64,000 nucleotides of DNA from Mucilaginibacter sp. L196 (GCF_009765905.1 NZ_LMUO01000019.1:1388405-1452404); one strand, 5' to 3'. Shown: positions 17,418 to 27,291, numbered from the stretch's first letter. A program made the numbers and translations. The notes: generated from the letters alone by a model not told the origin.

Positions 17418-19232
17418 TTACAACCCCTTCTGTATCGCCTGGTAAACTGCATCCTGTATCCGTGGTCTGATATTCAGGCTGGATAACTTGCTGCCTACAG
17501 TCGGGTTTACACGATTTGATAGAAATACATATACCAGGTTATACTTTGGATCAACCCAAACACAGGTACCTGTATAACCTGTATGCCCGTAAGTTTGTGG
17601 CGAAGCCAGTTTTGACGGATAATGATGATCTTCCAATGGATCCCAACGATCAAAACCTAAGCCACGGCGACTAACTGCCGACTGCTTTGCCGTAAACAGA
17701 TCAACAGTTTGAGGTTTGATATATTGAACGCCACCATAAGTTCCACGGTTTAAAAGCATCTGGTATAATATACCCAAATCATTCGCGCTGGCAAATATGC
17801 CCGCATTGCCCGATACATTGCCCATTAATGCCGCGGTTTGGTCTTCGGTATAACCATCCAGTAAAGTATGGCGAAAAATCGCATCCTGTTCAGTAGGTAC
17901 TATCTGCGACACCGGGAAACGGTAAAGCGGTAAAAAGCCAGCAGTTTTCATGCCCAGTGGCAGGTAAAACTGCTGCAATACATAATCATTTAATGGGATT
18001 GAGGTAATGGTTTCGACAATTTCCTTCATCAGTACCATACTTACATCGCTGTAAACATATTGTCCGCGGGTGCGTAGCGGCGATTTTAATATGTCCTGCC
18101 ACATTACGTCTTTAAAATAATTCTTCCTCAAAAAATAATTGTCGGAAACCTTTGTGGGGTATGCGGCGGATGAATCAATGCTGTGATCGCTTGGTTTTAA
18201 CTTTTCGTAGGTTGGGATATCAGGCACTAATCCTGCCTGGTGTTCCATCAATTCGCGAACGGTGATATCGCTTTTATTCGAGTTACGCACACCCGGTATA
18301 TAATCGCCGATAGTTGAATCCAGACCGATCCTTCCTTCATCATAAAGCTTCATTACCTCCATTGTGGTAGCAGTAACTTTGGTTAAGGAGGCAATATCGA
18401 ATATGTCGGTTATTTTGTCAGGCAGTTGATTGTCATAGGTATGGTAGCCGTATGATTTATTAAATATTACTTTACCATCCTTGGCAACCAATACTACACA
18501 ACCGGGAGTAGCGTGTGCTGCAACAGCCTCTCGAGCAATATCGTCAATAGCAATCAGGTTGATGGAATTTACCCCCGCATCTTCCGGAACAGTATATTGC
18601 AGGCGTGTTTTTGCCGTAAGGAAACCCATATTAGCCGCATAGCGAGGCGTAAATGTACCGGTAAGCTTTTGGGTGATAGCCACGCCGCCAAATATGGCTT
18701 GCGCACTAAAATAGGCTGATACCGGTGTTACCCGTTGCGACCAAATGATAGGCGCGGTAATCCCATTCAGTTTATTAAATGAATCGCCGCTGCCGAATAG
18801 GGCAACAATAACCGTTTTTAGTTTTTGTGTTTGAGTGATAAAATCGATGATCTGCGGGTTGTTTGCATCGGTGCTGTTTAGTTGCACGATGATGATATTA
18901 TACCATTTCAGATCAGCAGAAAGATCATTAATGTTTTTGGGGCCGTTATATAAGTTTCCATTTACAGCGTCAACTTTAGTGTATTTATTTAACAAACTAT
19001 CAAAGCCGGTGGCATATTGATTGGAGAAGTGTACGCTGGCAATTTTAGCGGTATTCAGGTTTTGCAGCGGGATGGTAAAATCAGCATTGTTTAATAAAAC
19101 TGTGGCGTTTTGTACTAAGGCCTCTTCCTGTACATATGCCACGCCCGTCGGTGGGTTTTGCGCGCAGGCAGAGTTAAACAATACAAACGCCGACAAAAAC
19201 ACTATAACACCATTAACCCTATTTTTTTTCAT
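17418..19232 (-). CDS. secreted serine hydrolase (class C beta-lactamase fold) with GH3-C-like N-terminus
   Basis: 604 aa from the ATG at 19232, preferred because it opens a good signal peptide (KKNRVNG then a hydrophobic core, ending SACAQ); an earlier ATG at 19253 is possible. The C-terminal 400 residues are a beta-lactamase/transpeptidase-like hydrolase: nucleophile motif SLTK near residue 282, the YSD box (Y-x-N equivalent) and GHTGYTG as the third motif. Residues about 30-200 (NATVLLNNADFTIPLQNL onward) resemble the C-terminal domain of family 3 glycosidases, without a TIM barrel. Longer Bacteroidota proteins fuse complete GH3 to this hydrolase, so this may be a shortened version. It overlaps the upstream amidohydrolase gene by 14 bp, so the two form an operon, perhaps for wall peptide or muropeptide turnover. 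Confidence 0.85.
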   Translation of the reverse strand: MKKNRVNGVIVFLSAFVLFNSACAQNPPTGVAYVQEEALVQNATVLLNNADFTIPLQNLNTAKIASVHFSNQYATGFDSLLNKYTKVDAVNGNLYNGPKNINDLSADLKWYNIIIVQLNSTDANNPQIIDFITQTQKLKTVIVALFGSGDSFNKLNGITAPIIWSQRVTPVSAYFSAQAIFGGVAITQKLTGTFTPRYAANMGFLTAKTRLQYTVPEDAGVNSINLIAIDDIAREAVAAHATPGCVVLVAKDGKVIFNKSYGYHTYDNQLPDKITDIFDIASLTKVTATTMEVMKLYDEGRIGLDSTIGDYIPGVRNSNKSDITVRELMEHQAGLVPDIPTYEKLKPSDHSIDSSAAYPTKVSDNYFLRKNYFKDVMWQDILKSPLRTRGQYVYSDVSMVLMKEIVETITSIPLNDYVLQQFYLPLGMKTAGFLPLYRFPVSQIVPTEQDAIFRHTLLDGYTEDQTAALMGNVSGNAGIFASANDLGILYQMLLNRGTYGGVQYIKPQTVDLFTAKQSAVSRRGLGFDRWDPLEDHHYPSKLASPQTYGHTGYTGTCVWVDPKYNLVYVFLSNRVNPTVGSKLSSLNIRPRIQDAVYQAIQKGL

Positions 19233-20853
19233 ATACCTTTTCACCATTAACATACGTTTTTAACACTTTAACCTTTGGCAAGTCGGCGCCTTTTATTTTC
19301 ATAATATCATTATCCAGTATCACAAAGTCGGCATACTTGCCAACCTCTATGCTACCTTTTTCTTTTTCCTCGAAATTTGCTTTGGCGGCCCATACGGTTA
19401 TTCCACGTAAGGCTTCCATCCGGCTTAAAGCATTCTCAGGTTGAAAGCCATTTGCCGGGAACCCTTTCAAATCCTTACGCACAACAGCAGCATAAAAAGT
19501 GTAAATGGGGTTAATATTTTCAACCGGAAAATCGGTACCTAATGGCAACCATCCATTTTGATCCAGCAATTGTTTATAGGCATAAGCTGTTTTTAAACGC
19601 TGTTTACCTAAACGGCTAGCAGCCCAATACATATCAGATGTTGCATGGGTAGGTTGTACCGATGGGATAATATTGTATTGCCCGAACATGTCAATATCCG
19701 ATGGCGCCAATACCTGCGCATGCTCTATCCGCCAGCGGCGATCATTCTGGCCTTTTAGCACACTCGCATATATCTTCAGCATCATTCTGTTTGCCGAGTC
19801 GCCAATGGCGTGGGTAGCTAATTGAAAATTACTTTTGATGATCTTTTCCGCTATCTGCTGAAAATGCTTGGGATCGCTCAACAAAAAGCCTCTCCAGTTT
19901 TTCTGGTCGGAATAAGGTTGTAATAAACAAGCCCCACGAGAACCTAAAGCTCCATCGGCAAACATTTTAAATCCACGCACATCCAAACGTGGTGTTTTAA
20001 TAATTCCGCGTTTAAATAAAAAGTCGTAATTCTCTGGCTTGTCCAGTAGCAAAACATACATGCGTATTTTTAAGTCGCCTTTATGTTGCATGTCGGCTAT
20101 GGTATTCACCATGGTATACGGCAGGCCGCAATCGTCAAGAGTGGTTAATCCATCGGCAAAACAATTACGCTGAGCGGCTAATAAGCCGTTTTGCACTACG
20201 CTATCATCGGGTGGCGGTATTTTTCGTCTGATGATACCTATCGCGTTATCCAGTAACATTCCGGTGAGTTTACCTTTTATGGTTTCAATTTCGCCGCCAG
20301 TAATGGTTTGCCCGGGTTTAATTCCGGCAATGTTCAATGCTGCCTGGTTGGCAATAGCGGCATGTTCATCAACACGGGTTAGCAACACCGGCCTAACCGG
20401 GAATAAGGAGTCGAGTTTTGCTTTTGTTGGAAAGGTTTTGTTTTTCCAAAGATTTTGATCCCATCCATTACCAATTATCCATCCATCAGGATTATGGCGG
20501 GCATAGGTGTTTATGGTGTCGACAATTTCTTCCCAACTGTGAGTATTGGTTAAATCGGCTTGTTGCAGGCCCATGCCATATTCATAAAAATGGGTGTGTG
20601 CATCAATAAAGCCGGGATAAACAGGATGCCCGCCTGCATCAATCACTTCACGGGCCGAATATTTTTTATCAAGCGTAGCACTATCGCCAACGGCAATAAT
20701 TTTGCCTGCGCTCACTACAAAAGCCTGCGCAGTACTAAAACTGCTATCTACAGTATAAATTAGCGCGTTTTTAACTAAAAGATCTGCATTATATTCCTTT
20801 TTTTGTTGGCATGATAGAACAAGAAGGAAGAGGGCGGGCCATAATTTTTTCAT
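19219..20853 (-). CDS. lipoprotein amidohydrolase, YtcJ-like (amidohydrolase_3)
   Basis: 544 aa from the ATG at 20853, chosen because it starts a lipoprotein signal peptide (KKLWPALFLLVLSC, lipobox LVLSC); an ATG six codons upstream is less likely. Family marks are the metal-binding IDAHTHF, the ATHAIGDSANR segment, RIEHAQVL and LGTDFPVE near the C-terminus. Members are zinc-dependent hydrolases of amides or related bonds with varied substrates. It heads a two-gene operon with the serine hydrolase. Confidence 0.88.
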   Translation of the reverse strand: MKKLWPALFLLVLSCQQKKEYNADLLVKNALIYTVDSSFSTAQAFVVSAGKIIAVGDSATLDKKYSAREVIDAGGHPVYPGFIDAHTHFYEYGMGLQQADLTNTHSWEEIVDTINTYARHNPDGWIIGNGWDQNLWKNKTFPTKAKLDSLFPVRPVLLTRVDEHAAIANQAALNIAGIKPGQTITGGEIETIKGKLTGMLLDNAIGIIRRKIPPPDDSVVQNGLLAAQRNCFADGLTTLDDCGLPYTMVNTIADMQHKGDLKIRMYVLLLDKPENYDFLFKRGIIKTPRLDVRGFKMFADGALGSRGACLLQPYSDQKNWRGFLLSDPKHFQQIAEKIIKSNFQLATHAIGDSANRMMLKIYASVLKGQNDRRWRIEHAQVLAPSDIDMFGQYNIIPSVQPTHATSDMYWAASRLGKQRLKTAYAYKQLLDQNGWLPLGTDFPVENINPIYTFYAAVVRKDLKGFPANGFQPENALSRMEALRGITVWAAKANFEEKEKGSIEVGKYADFVILDNDIMKIKGADLPKVKVLKTYVNGEKVYEKK

Positions 20854-21003
20854 AAATGTAGAGCGGTACAAGTTTAAATAAAACTATAAACTATATACAA
20901 CTGACAAATGATAAAAAAGTTATATTTAATTTAGCATCCAAATACAATTCGTGCATCCATGTATCGTTTTCATGAGAGCCGGATAAGGGAGAACTAATTT
21001 TAA

Positions 21004-22863
21004 ATGTCAGATATAATACAACTTTTACCGGATGCCGTTGCCAACCAGATTGCCGCGGGCGAAGTAGTGCAGCGACCTGCATCGGCAGTAAAAGAATTGG
21101 TGGAGAACGCTATAGACGCGGGTGCGGATAAGATACAGCTTATATTAAAAGATGCAGGCAAAGCACTGATACAGGTGATCGACAACGGTTGCGGCATGAG
21201 CCTTACCGATGCGCGCATGAGCTTTGAGCGCCATGCTACATCCAAAATAAAAAAAGCCGAGGACTTGTTTGCCATTCGTACCATGGGTTTCCGTGGCGAA
21301 GCTATGGCATCTATCGCCGCTATTGCGCAAGTGGAGCTAAAAACCCGCAGGCATGAGGATGAATTAGGCACCTGTATTTTAATTGAAGGATCGGAAGTAA
21401 TAAGCCAGGAAGCATGTTCGGCTAATACCGGTACATCTATCTCGGTAAAAAACCTGTTTTACAATACTCCTGCCCGGCGCAACTTTTTAAAGAGCAACCC
21501 GGTGGAGATGCGTCATATCATTGATGAATTTCAACGGGTATCGCTGGCAAACCCGCAAATATTTTTCTCGCTTCACCACGATGGGCAGGAAGTTTATCAT
21601 TTGCCGGCATCGCTGTTAAAGCAGCGTATAGTTCATCTGTTTGGCAACAACTATAACCAGCGTTTGGTTCCGGTTGAAGAGGATACCAGCATCATTAAAC
21701 TGCATGGCTTTGTTGGTAAACCCGAGTTTGCCCGTAAAACCCGTGGCGAGCAATTCTTTTTTGTGAATAATCGCTTTATCAAGGATGCATACCTTAACCA
21801 CGCGGTGTCTACTGCCTATCAGGAATTATTGCCCGATGAGTGCTACCCGATGTATGTTTTATTTATCGAGATAGATCCATCAAAAATTGACATCAACGTT
21901 CATCCCACCAAAACAGAGATTAAATATCAGGATGAAAAGTCGATCTACGCTATCATCCGCTCGGCGGTAAAACGTTCTTTAGGTAGATATAACATCACCC
22001 CAAGTTTGGATTTCGACCAAGAGAACAGCATTGAGCATTTGATAACGCCAAAGCCGTTTGAAGAGATTGTTGCACCAACCATCGCCTTCAACCCGGATTT
22101 TAATCCTTTCGCTGCGGAGAAAAAAGTTAATCGTGAACTACCGCCTGCTTTCAGGAGCAGCGGCGAATATCGTAACACACCCATCCCGCAAAACTGGGAC
22201 ACGCTTTACGAGATCAGCAAGCGGGATTCGCCGGTTCAGCAAACGCTGCATGAAGAGGCCAATATTGAAGTAGATGAGCAGGAGATCACCAAGTCAAGCG
22301 AACGCCAACTTTTTCAGATCCATAACCGCTTTATACTATCGCAAATAAAATCAGGTTTTATGCTGATAAGTCAGCAAGCGGCACACGAGCGGGTATTGTA
22401 CGAGCGTTTTTTACAGCAGTTGCAAAGCCACTCAGGTGTTAGTCAGCAAAGCCTGTTTCCACAATCGGTCACACTAAACAGTAGCGATTTTGAGTTATTA
22501 AAAGAGCTATTACCCGATGTGCGTGCTTTAGGATTCGATATACGCGAGTTTGGTAAGAACACAGTAGTGGTTGAAGGCATACCTGCCGATTTGAATAATG
22601 TTGGCGAAGAACAGTTGTTAGAACAATTGCTGGAAGGCTTTAAAAATAACCTTGCCATATTGAAACTGGATAAGCGCGATAACCTGGCAAGATCGCTGGC
22701 GCGCAACGCGGCGATTAAATCAGGCACTAAAATGTCATTAGAAGAAATGAATTTACTAATAGACCAACTTTTTGCCTGCCAAATGCCTAATCTTGCATTA
22801 AATGGAAAGCCTGTAATTAGTACCTTTACATTAACTGAGTTAATTGAACGATTTGAAAAATAG
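21004..22863 (+). CDS. mutL: DNA mismatch repair protein MutL
   Basis: 619 aa, normal length. The N-terminal GHKL ATPase is complete: ELVENAIDAG (catalytic Glu34), DNGCGM (60-65), GFRGEA (95-100) and GTSISVKNLFYNTPARR. A variable linker spans about 340-435. The C-terminal dimerisation/endonuclease domain follows. Its metal motif, normally DQHA(x)2E(x)4E, reads SQQAAHERVLYE here, with Ser456 in place of Asp. MutL couples MutS mismatch recognition to strand incision. It starts a same-strand run with the two rhomboid genes (32-bp gap). Confidence 0.95.
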   Translation: MSDIIQLLPDAVANQIAAGEVVQRPASAVKELVENAIDAGADKIQLILKDAGKALIQVIDNGCGMSLTDARMSFERHATSKIKKAEDLFAIRTMGFRGEAMASIAAIAQVELKTRRHEDELGTCILIEGSEVISQEACSANTGTSISVKNLFYNTPARRNFLKSNPVEMRHIIDEFQRVSLANPQIFFSLHHDGQEVYHLPASLLKQRIVHLFGNNYNQRLVPVEEDTSIIKLHGFVGKPEFARKTRGEQFFFVNNRFIKDAYLNHAVSTAYQELLPDECYPMYVLFIEIDPSKIDINVHPTKTEIKYQDEKSIYAIIRSAVKRSLGRYNITPSLDFDQENSIEHLITPKPFEEIVAPTIAFNPDFNPFAAEKKVNRELPPAFRSSGEYRNTPIPQNWDTLYEISKRDSPVQQTLHEEANIEVDEQEITKSSERQLFQIHNRFILSQIKSGFMLISQQAAHERVLYERFLQQLQSHSGVSQQSLFPQSVTLNSSDFELLKELLPDVRALGFDIREFGKNTVVVEGIPADLNNVGEEQLLEQLLEGFKNNLAILKLDKRDNLARSLARNAAIKSGTKMSLEEMNLLIDQLFACQMPNLALNGKPVISTFTLTELIERFEK

Positions 22864-22895
22864 CCTTTGGCTACATATAATATTTAAAAACTGAC

Positions 22896-23624
22896 ATGCA
22901 ATCGCCTTTTACAAATTTGCCTCCCGTTGTAAAAAACTTGTTGATCATCAACATACTTTGTTTTTTACCTTCTGTATACCTAAGCCATAATTTCTCCATC
23001 CCGGGTTTCGACCCGATGGGTACCTGGTTTGGTGTATATTACTTTAATTCTGCCAATTTTAGGGTGTGGCAGGTGCTTACTTATATGTTTATTCATGGTG
23101 GTTGGTGGCATATTTTTTTTAATATGTTCGTGTTGTTTCAGTTTGGGCCTATTGTGGAGTATGCGCTTGGATCAAAGCGCTTTTTTAACATGTATTTTAT
23201 ATGCGGGTTGGGCGCCATTGCTTTACAAATGTTTATACAGGGTATAGAAGTTCATGCCATAACGGGTGCTTTTACTATTCCCAATCCTACTACCGATGTT
23301 AGCTATTTTTACCAATTCGGCGTACATGGGCAAAAGATGTATGACATCTATACCGGAGGGATGGTTGGCGCATCAGGCGCTATATTCGGCATTATGATTG
23401 CCTTTGCAACGTTATACCCCAATATGGAGTTGATGATTATGTTTATACCGGTGCCGATAAAAGCGAAGTACATCATGATTGGCTATGTGGCATTGGAGCT
23501 TTATTTAACCCTAAATCAAAGCCAGGGCGATAATGTAGCGCATTTGGCACATTTAGGCGGAGCTTTATTTGGCTTCCTTTTAATAAAGCTTTGGGGGATT
23601 AAAAAGCCAAACAGTTTCTATTGA
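22896..23624 (+). CDS. rhomboid-family intramembrane serine protease (first of two)
   Basis: 242 aa with about six membrane helices. The catalytic Ser160 sits in GASG and His219 in AHLGGALFG; the loop WHIFFNMFVLFQFGP corresponds to the conserved H-x-x-x-N region. It cleaves membrane-spanning substrates within the bilayer. It lies between mutL and a second rhomboid gene 26 bp downstream. Confidence 0.92.
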   Translation: MQSPFTNLPPVVKNLLIINILCFLPSVYLSHNFSIPGFDPMGTWFGVYYFNSANFRVWQVLTYMFIHGGWWHIFFNMFVLFQFGPIVEYALGSKRFFNMYFICGLGAIALQMFIQGIEVHAITGAFTIPNPTTDVSYFYQFGVHGQKMYDIYTGGMVGASGAIFGIMIAFATLYPNMELMIMFIPVPIKAKYIMIGYVALELYLTLNQSQGDNVAHLAHLGGALFGFLLIKLWGIKKPNSFY

Positions 23625-23650
23625 TCTACGTTTAGTATTAATATAATAAC

Positions 23651-24526
23651 ATGAGTAATAGCTGGCAAAATATACAATCAAAAGTACTTAAGTCGGATAG
23701 TAAGCTTAACCTGCTTATTGCCATTAATGTTGCTGTTTTTTTGCTGATAGGCATCCCGTCTGTTTTTGAATGGCTGTTTACCGGTAGTTCGCAAATCATC
23801 ACATACTATTCTAACGAATACCTGGCTATACCGGCATATCTACCCAAGCTCGCGGTACGCTTTTGGACGCCGCTTACCTACATGTTTATGCATGCTGGTA
23901 TCTTCCACATCCTGTTTAACATGTTGTGGTTGTACTGGCTGGGGCAAATATTCGAGGAGTACCTAGGTAAACACCGTATTGTTGGAGTATACCTTTTAGG
24001 CGGGTTGGCTGGCGCGCTTTTTTACATACTCAGCTATAACTTTTTCCCGGTATTTGCAGCCGTATTACCAATTAGCACGGCTGTTGGTGCATCGGCTAGT
24101 GTGATGGCTATTATTGTGGCTACCGCCACTTTGATGCCCGATTATTCTATACCTCTGATGATCATTGGTCCGGTTAAACTTAAATGGCTGGCTATTTTTT
24201 ATGTAATCCTTGACTTTCTGAGCATTGCAGGGCCAAATGCTGGTGGCGAGATCGCCCACATTGGCGGCGCAGTACTTGGTTTCATTTATATTAAACGCCT
24301 GCAAAAAGGCAGCGATTGGGTAGGCAACATCGCCAATCTTTTCAAATCAGGCCCTAAACTGTCCAAACTGAAAGTAGTTGCCCGCAACGGCAATAAAAGA
24401 ACCAACTCCCGCCCAAGGCAGGATGAGGTTGATGTTATCCTTGATAAAATATCCAAGGTGGGTTATGAACACTTAAGCAACGAAGAAAAAGAAATATTAT
24501 TCCGCGCCAGTAAAGATGACAATTAG
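23651..24526 (+). CDS. rhomboid-family intramembrane serine protease (second of two)
   Basis: 291 aa. Membrane region of about 220 residues with FHILFNMLWLYWLG, Ser148 in GASAS (the usual GxSG is GASA here) and His203 in IAHIGGA. The catalytic pair is therefore present, though the second Gly of the box is changed. A soluble tail of about 70 residues follows, ending with a helical VDVILDKISKVGYEHLSNEEK segment common in Bacteroidota rhomboids. It overlaps the next gene by 11 bp, so the two rhomboids and the EEP-fold gene probably form one operon. Confidence 0.9.
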   Translation: MSNSWQNIQSKVLKSDSKLNLLIAINVAVFLLIGIPSVFEWLFTGSSQIITYYSNEYLAIPAYLPKLAVRFWTPLTYMFMHAGIFHILFNMLWLYWLGQIFEEYLGKHRIVGVYLLGGLAGALFYILSYNFFPVFAAVLPISTAVGASASVMAIIVATATLMPDYSIPLMIIGPVKLKWLAIFYVILDFLSIAGPNAGGEIAHIGGAVLGFIYIKRLQKGSDWVGNIANLFKSGPKLSKLKVVARNGNKRTNSRPRQDEVDVILDKISKVGYEHLSNEEKEILFRASKDDN

Positions 24527-25628
24527 AAAAAGCGGGCTTAATTTTTTTGATAAGCTTGTATTGTGGCTAAACATTTTGTGTTGTGCCGCATTGCTGCTTA
24601 GTTACCTCGCCCCTATAACAAGCCCTTCAAATTACTGGATCATCGCCTTCTTTGGCCTGGCTTATCCTATTTTATTGGTACTTGTTTTACTATTCGCTTT
24701 TTACTGGCTTCTGCGCAAAAGTATATGGGGTTTATTACCGCTACTAGTTATTGGTATAGGCTATCGCGTGCTAAATAAAAACTTTGGCTTGCGCTTAGCA
24801 ACCAAACCCGGAATAACCAAAGATTCAGGCGCTATACGCATCATGACTTACAATGTGCATGATTTTAAACGTTATGGCGCGAATAATGACACCTCAACCC
24901 GAAATGATATATTGGCTATCATAAAACAGGAAAATCCTGATTTGTTAGGATTTCAAGAGTTTTATACCCGTAATTACGGGCCATATCACATGGTTAATGC
25001 TTTAAAAAAGCTTTTAAAAACAAACAGCTATTATTTTGTAAGTTTTGAATCAAACTCGACCGATTCAATAGGCATGGCCATATTTTCCAAATATCCAATT
25101 GTAGCCCACGGTTTAATTATGGTGTCTGCTGATAGAACGGATGAAAACCAGTGCCTTTACATCGATGTTAAAAGATCAAACAAGATTATCCGCTTTTACA
25201 GCGTTCACCTGGAATCCGTGCACTTCCAATCGGAGGATTACAGCTATCTAAAAGGTGTATCGCAAGGGAAACCTAATGTACACGCCACTAAAAGGCTAGC
25301 GGTTAAATTAAAAGCAGCTTTTATTAAACGTGCTAATCAGGTTTTTAAAATTAAGGAGAGTGCCGCAGCCTGCCCTTATCCCTATATCATATCCGGCGAT
25401 TTTAATGATACGCCAAGCTCTTTTGCCGTAAACCAAATGAGCAAGGGTATGACAAACGCTTTCTGCGAAAAAGGCTCGGGTTTTGGTAAAACTTATAACG
25501 GTGATTTTCCCAATTTTCAGATAGATTATATTATGGCGGGGCCTGGTTTCAACGTGCTGAATTACGATATTGTAGAAAAGCGCTTATCCGACCACTACCC
25601 GGTAATCAGTGATCTGCAACTAAAATAG
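24516..25628 (+). CDS. membrane-anchored endonuclease/exonuclease/phosphatase-fold hydrolase
   Basis: 370 aa. Three membrane helices in the first 95 residues, then an EEP (DNase I-like) domain: IRIMTYNVHDF, LLGFQEFY with the metal-binding Glu, HLESVH, SGDFNDTP and SDHYPVISDL with the terminal catalytic His. Metal-dependent phosphoesterase; the substrate (nucleic acid or a lipid/inositol-type phosphate) cannot be told. The catalytic part is expected outside the cytoplasm if the third helix exits there. Translationally coupled to the upstream rhomboid. A heptad-repeat array starts at its stop codon. Confidence 0.88.
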   Translation: MTIRKSGLNFFDKLVLWLNILCCAALLLSYLAPITSPSNYWIIAFFGLAYPILLVLVLLFAFYWLLRKSIWGLLPLLVIGIGYRVLNKNFGLRLATKPGITKDSGAIRIMTYNVHDFKRYGANNDTSTRNDILAIIKQENPDLLGFQEFYTRNYGPYHMVNALKKLLKTNSYYFVSFESNSTDSIGMAIFSKYPIVAHGLIMVSADRTDENQCLYIDVKRSNKIIRFYSVHLESVHFQSEDYSYLKGVSQGKPNVHATKRLAVKLKAAFIKRANQVFKIKESAAACPYPYIISGDFNDTPSSFAVNQMSKGMTNAFCEKGSGFGKTYNGDFPNFQIDYIMAGPGFNVLNYDIVEKRLSDHYPVISDLQLK

Positions 25629-25718
25629 AATCAAGAGTTAAGAATCAAGATTCAAGACAATGAAAAATTTACGCTGTTATTACTTTTGTCCTGAATCTTG
25701 ATTCTTAACTCTTGATTC
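25628..25718. repeat. inverted pair of GAnTCAA heptad arrays
   Basis: Five 7-bp units (GAATCAA, GAGTTAA, GAATCAA, GATTCAA, GACAATG) at 25628-25662 begin on the G of the upstream TAG stop. The reverse complement array occupies 25691-25718. The two arms can pair over about 33 bp and might serve as a transcript end between the EEP-fold gene and cysS. Confidence 0.8.
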
Positions 25719-25746
25719 TAAACAACAACCAAAGCCGAAAAAATTG

Positions 25747-25754
25747 TAAGTTTG
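25747..25754 (+). promoter_or_regulatory. -7 element TAAGTTTG for cysS
   Basis: A perfect TAnnTTTG box ends 5 bp before the cysS ATG at 25760. Transcription would start at or next to the start codon, giving a leaderless or nearly leaderless mRNA. No clear -33 TTG is at the usual distance. Confidence 0.5.
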
Positions 25755-25759
25755 CCACC

Positions 25760-27220
25760 ATGAAGCAGGATTTGTTTGTTTACAATACTTTAACACGCAA
25801 AAAAGAGAAATTTAAAGCAATAAATGCGCCGCATGTAGGCATGTACGTTTGCGGCCCCACCGTATACAGTGATGCACACTTGGGCAATTGCCGTACCTAT
25901 ATTTCGTTTGATATTATTTTCAGGTATCTAAACCATTTGGGTTATAAGGTAAGGTATGTACGCAATATTACTGATGCCGGTCACCTTGAAGGCGATGCGG
26001 ACGAGGGCGAGGATAAAATATCAAAGAAAGCGAAATTGGCTAAATTGGAGCCAATGGAGATCGCACAAAAGTATACCGTAGGATTTCATGATGTGATGCA
26101 GATACTGAATATCCTGCCGCCAAGTATTGAACCACTAGCTACCGGCCACGTTATTGAGCAGATAGAACTGGTTAAAACCATATTGGAAAAAGGCTACGCC
26201 TATGAGGTAGATGGCTCTGTTTATTTTGATGTAGAGAAATACAACAGCACCAATGATTACGGCGTTTTAAGCGGCCGTAACCTGGATGACCTGTTGACGA
26301 ATACACGTTCATTAGGCGGGCAACAGGAAAAGCGGGGCAAACTAGACTTCGCGCTTTGGATAAAAGCCAAACCAGAAACTTTAATGAAATGGCCTTCGCC
26401 GTGGAGTGTTGGCTTGCCGGGCTGGCATCTCGAGTGTTCTGCCATGAGCGAGAAATACCTTGGCGAACATTTTGATATACACGGCGGCGGTATCGATTTG
26501 ATCCCGACGCATCATACTAACGAGATCGCTCAAAACATGGCAGCTTGCGGTAAAACACCTGCCAATTACTGGGTGCATACCAATATGCTGACGGTTAACG
26601 GGCAAAAAATGTCGAAATCATTAGGCAATAGCTTTTTACCGCATGAGTTATTCAGCGGAGAAAACTCCATCCTGAATAAAGGCTACAGCCCGATGACGGT
26701 ACGCTTTTTTATGCTACAGGCGCATTACCGCAGTACGCTTGATTTTAGTAATGATGCCATGGAAGCATCAGAAAAAGGATTTAAACGCCTGATGAATTCA
26801 TTCGGTTTACTAAAAGATTTAAAAACATCTTCTACTACTGAGGTTGAAATAAAATCACTTTCTGATCGTTGTTATGAGGCTATGAATGATGATTTTAACA
26901 GCCCTGTGCTTATCGCAGAGTTGTTCGAGGCATCCCGGATTATCAATTCAGTTTATGACGGTAAACTAAAAATTGATGCCGAAAATCTGGAATTGTTAAA
27001 ACAATTGATGAATAGTTTTGTACTTGATGTCTTGGGTTTGAAAGATGAACAGGCAGCAGGCGATGATTTGCCACAGGTATTAAGCTTTATTGTTAACCTG
27101 CGCAACGAAGCAAAAAGCAGTCAGGACTATGCAACGTCAGACAAGATAAGGAATGGCTTGCAACAGATAGGCTTTCAGCTAAAAGACACCAAAGAAGGAA
27201 CAAACTGGACTAAAATTTAA
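25760..27220 (+). CDS. cysS: cysteinyl-tRNA synthetase
   Basis: 486 aa from the ATG at 25760; the frame stays open upstream to a TTG at 25712 inside the heptad repeat, which is unlikely to be used. Class I synthetase with HLGN (40-43, HIGH equivalent), zinc-site Cys31, GWHLECSAMS with the second zinc Cys, HHTNEIAQ and KMSKS (283-287). The C-terminal DALR-type and anticodon-binding parts are present. It charges tRNA-Cys with cysteine. Confidence 0.96.
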   Translation: MKQDLFVYNTLTRKKEKFKAINAPHVGMYVCGPTVYSDAHLGNCRTYISFDIIFRYLNHLGYKVRYVRNITDAGHLEGDADEGEDKISKKAKLAKLEPMEIAQKYTVGFHDVMQILNILPPSIEPLATGHVIEQIELVKTILEKGYAYEVDGSVYFDVEKYNSTNDYGVLSGRNLDDLLTNTRSLGGQQEKRGKLDFALWIKAKPETLMKWPSPWSVGLPGWHLECSAMSEKYLGEHFDIHGGGIDLIPTHHTNEIAQNMAACGKTPANYWVHTNMLTVNGQKMSKSLGNSFLPHELFSGENSILNKGYSPMTVRFFMLQAHYRSTLDFSNDAMEASEKGFKRLMNSFGLLKDLKTSSTTEVEIKSLSDRCYEAMNDDFNSPVLIAELFEASRIINSVYDGKLKIDAENLELLKQLMNSFVLDVLGLKDEQAAGDDLPQVLSFIVNLRNEAKSSQDYATSDKIRNGLQQIGFQLKDTKEGTNWTKI

Positions 27221-27291
27221 AAAAATTACAAATCGATACAGGATTAATTCCCATGTTATCACTAAATTTCCCCCTCACAATTCATTATCAT

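Noticed and set aside
25628-25718. CRISPR-like array
   Set aside because: The 7-bp units are contiguous with no spacers, too short for repeats, and no cas genes are present.
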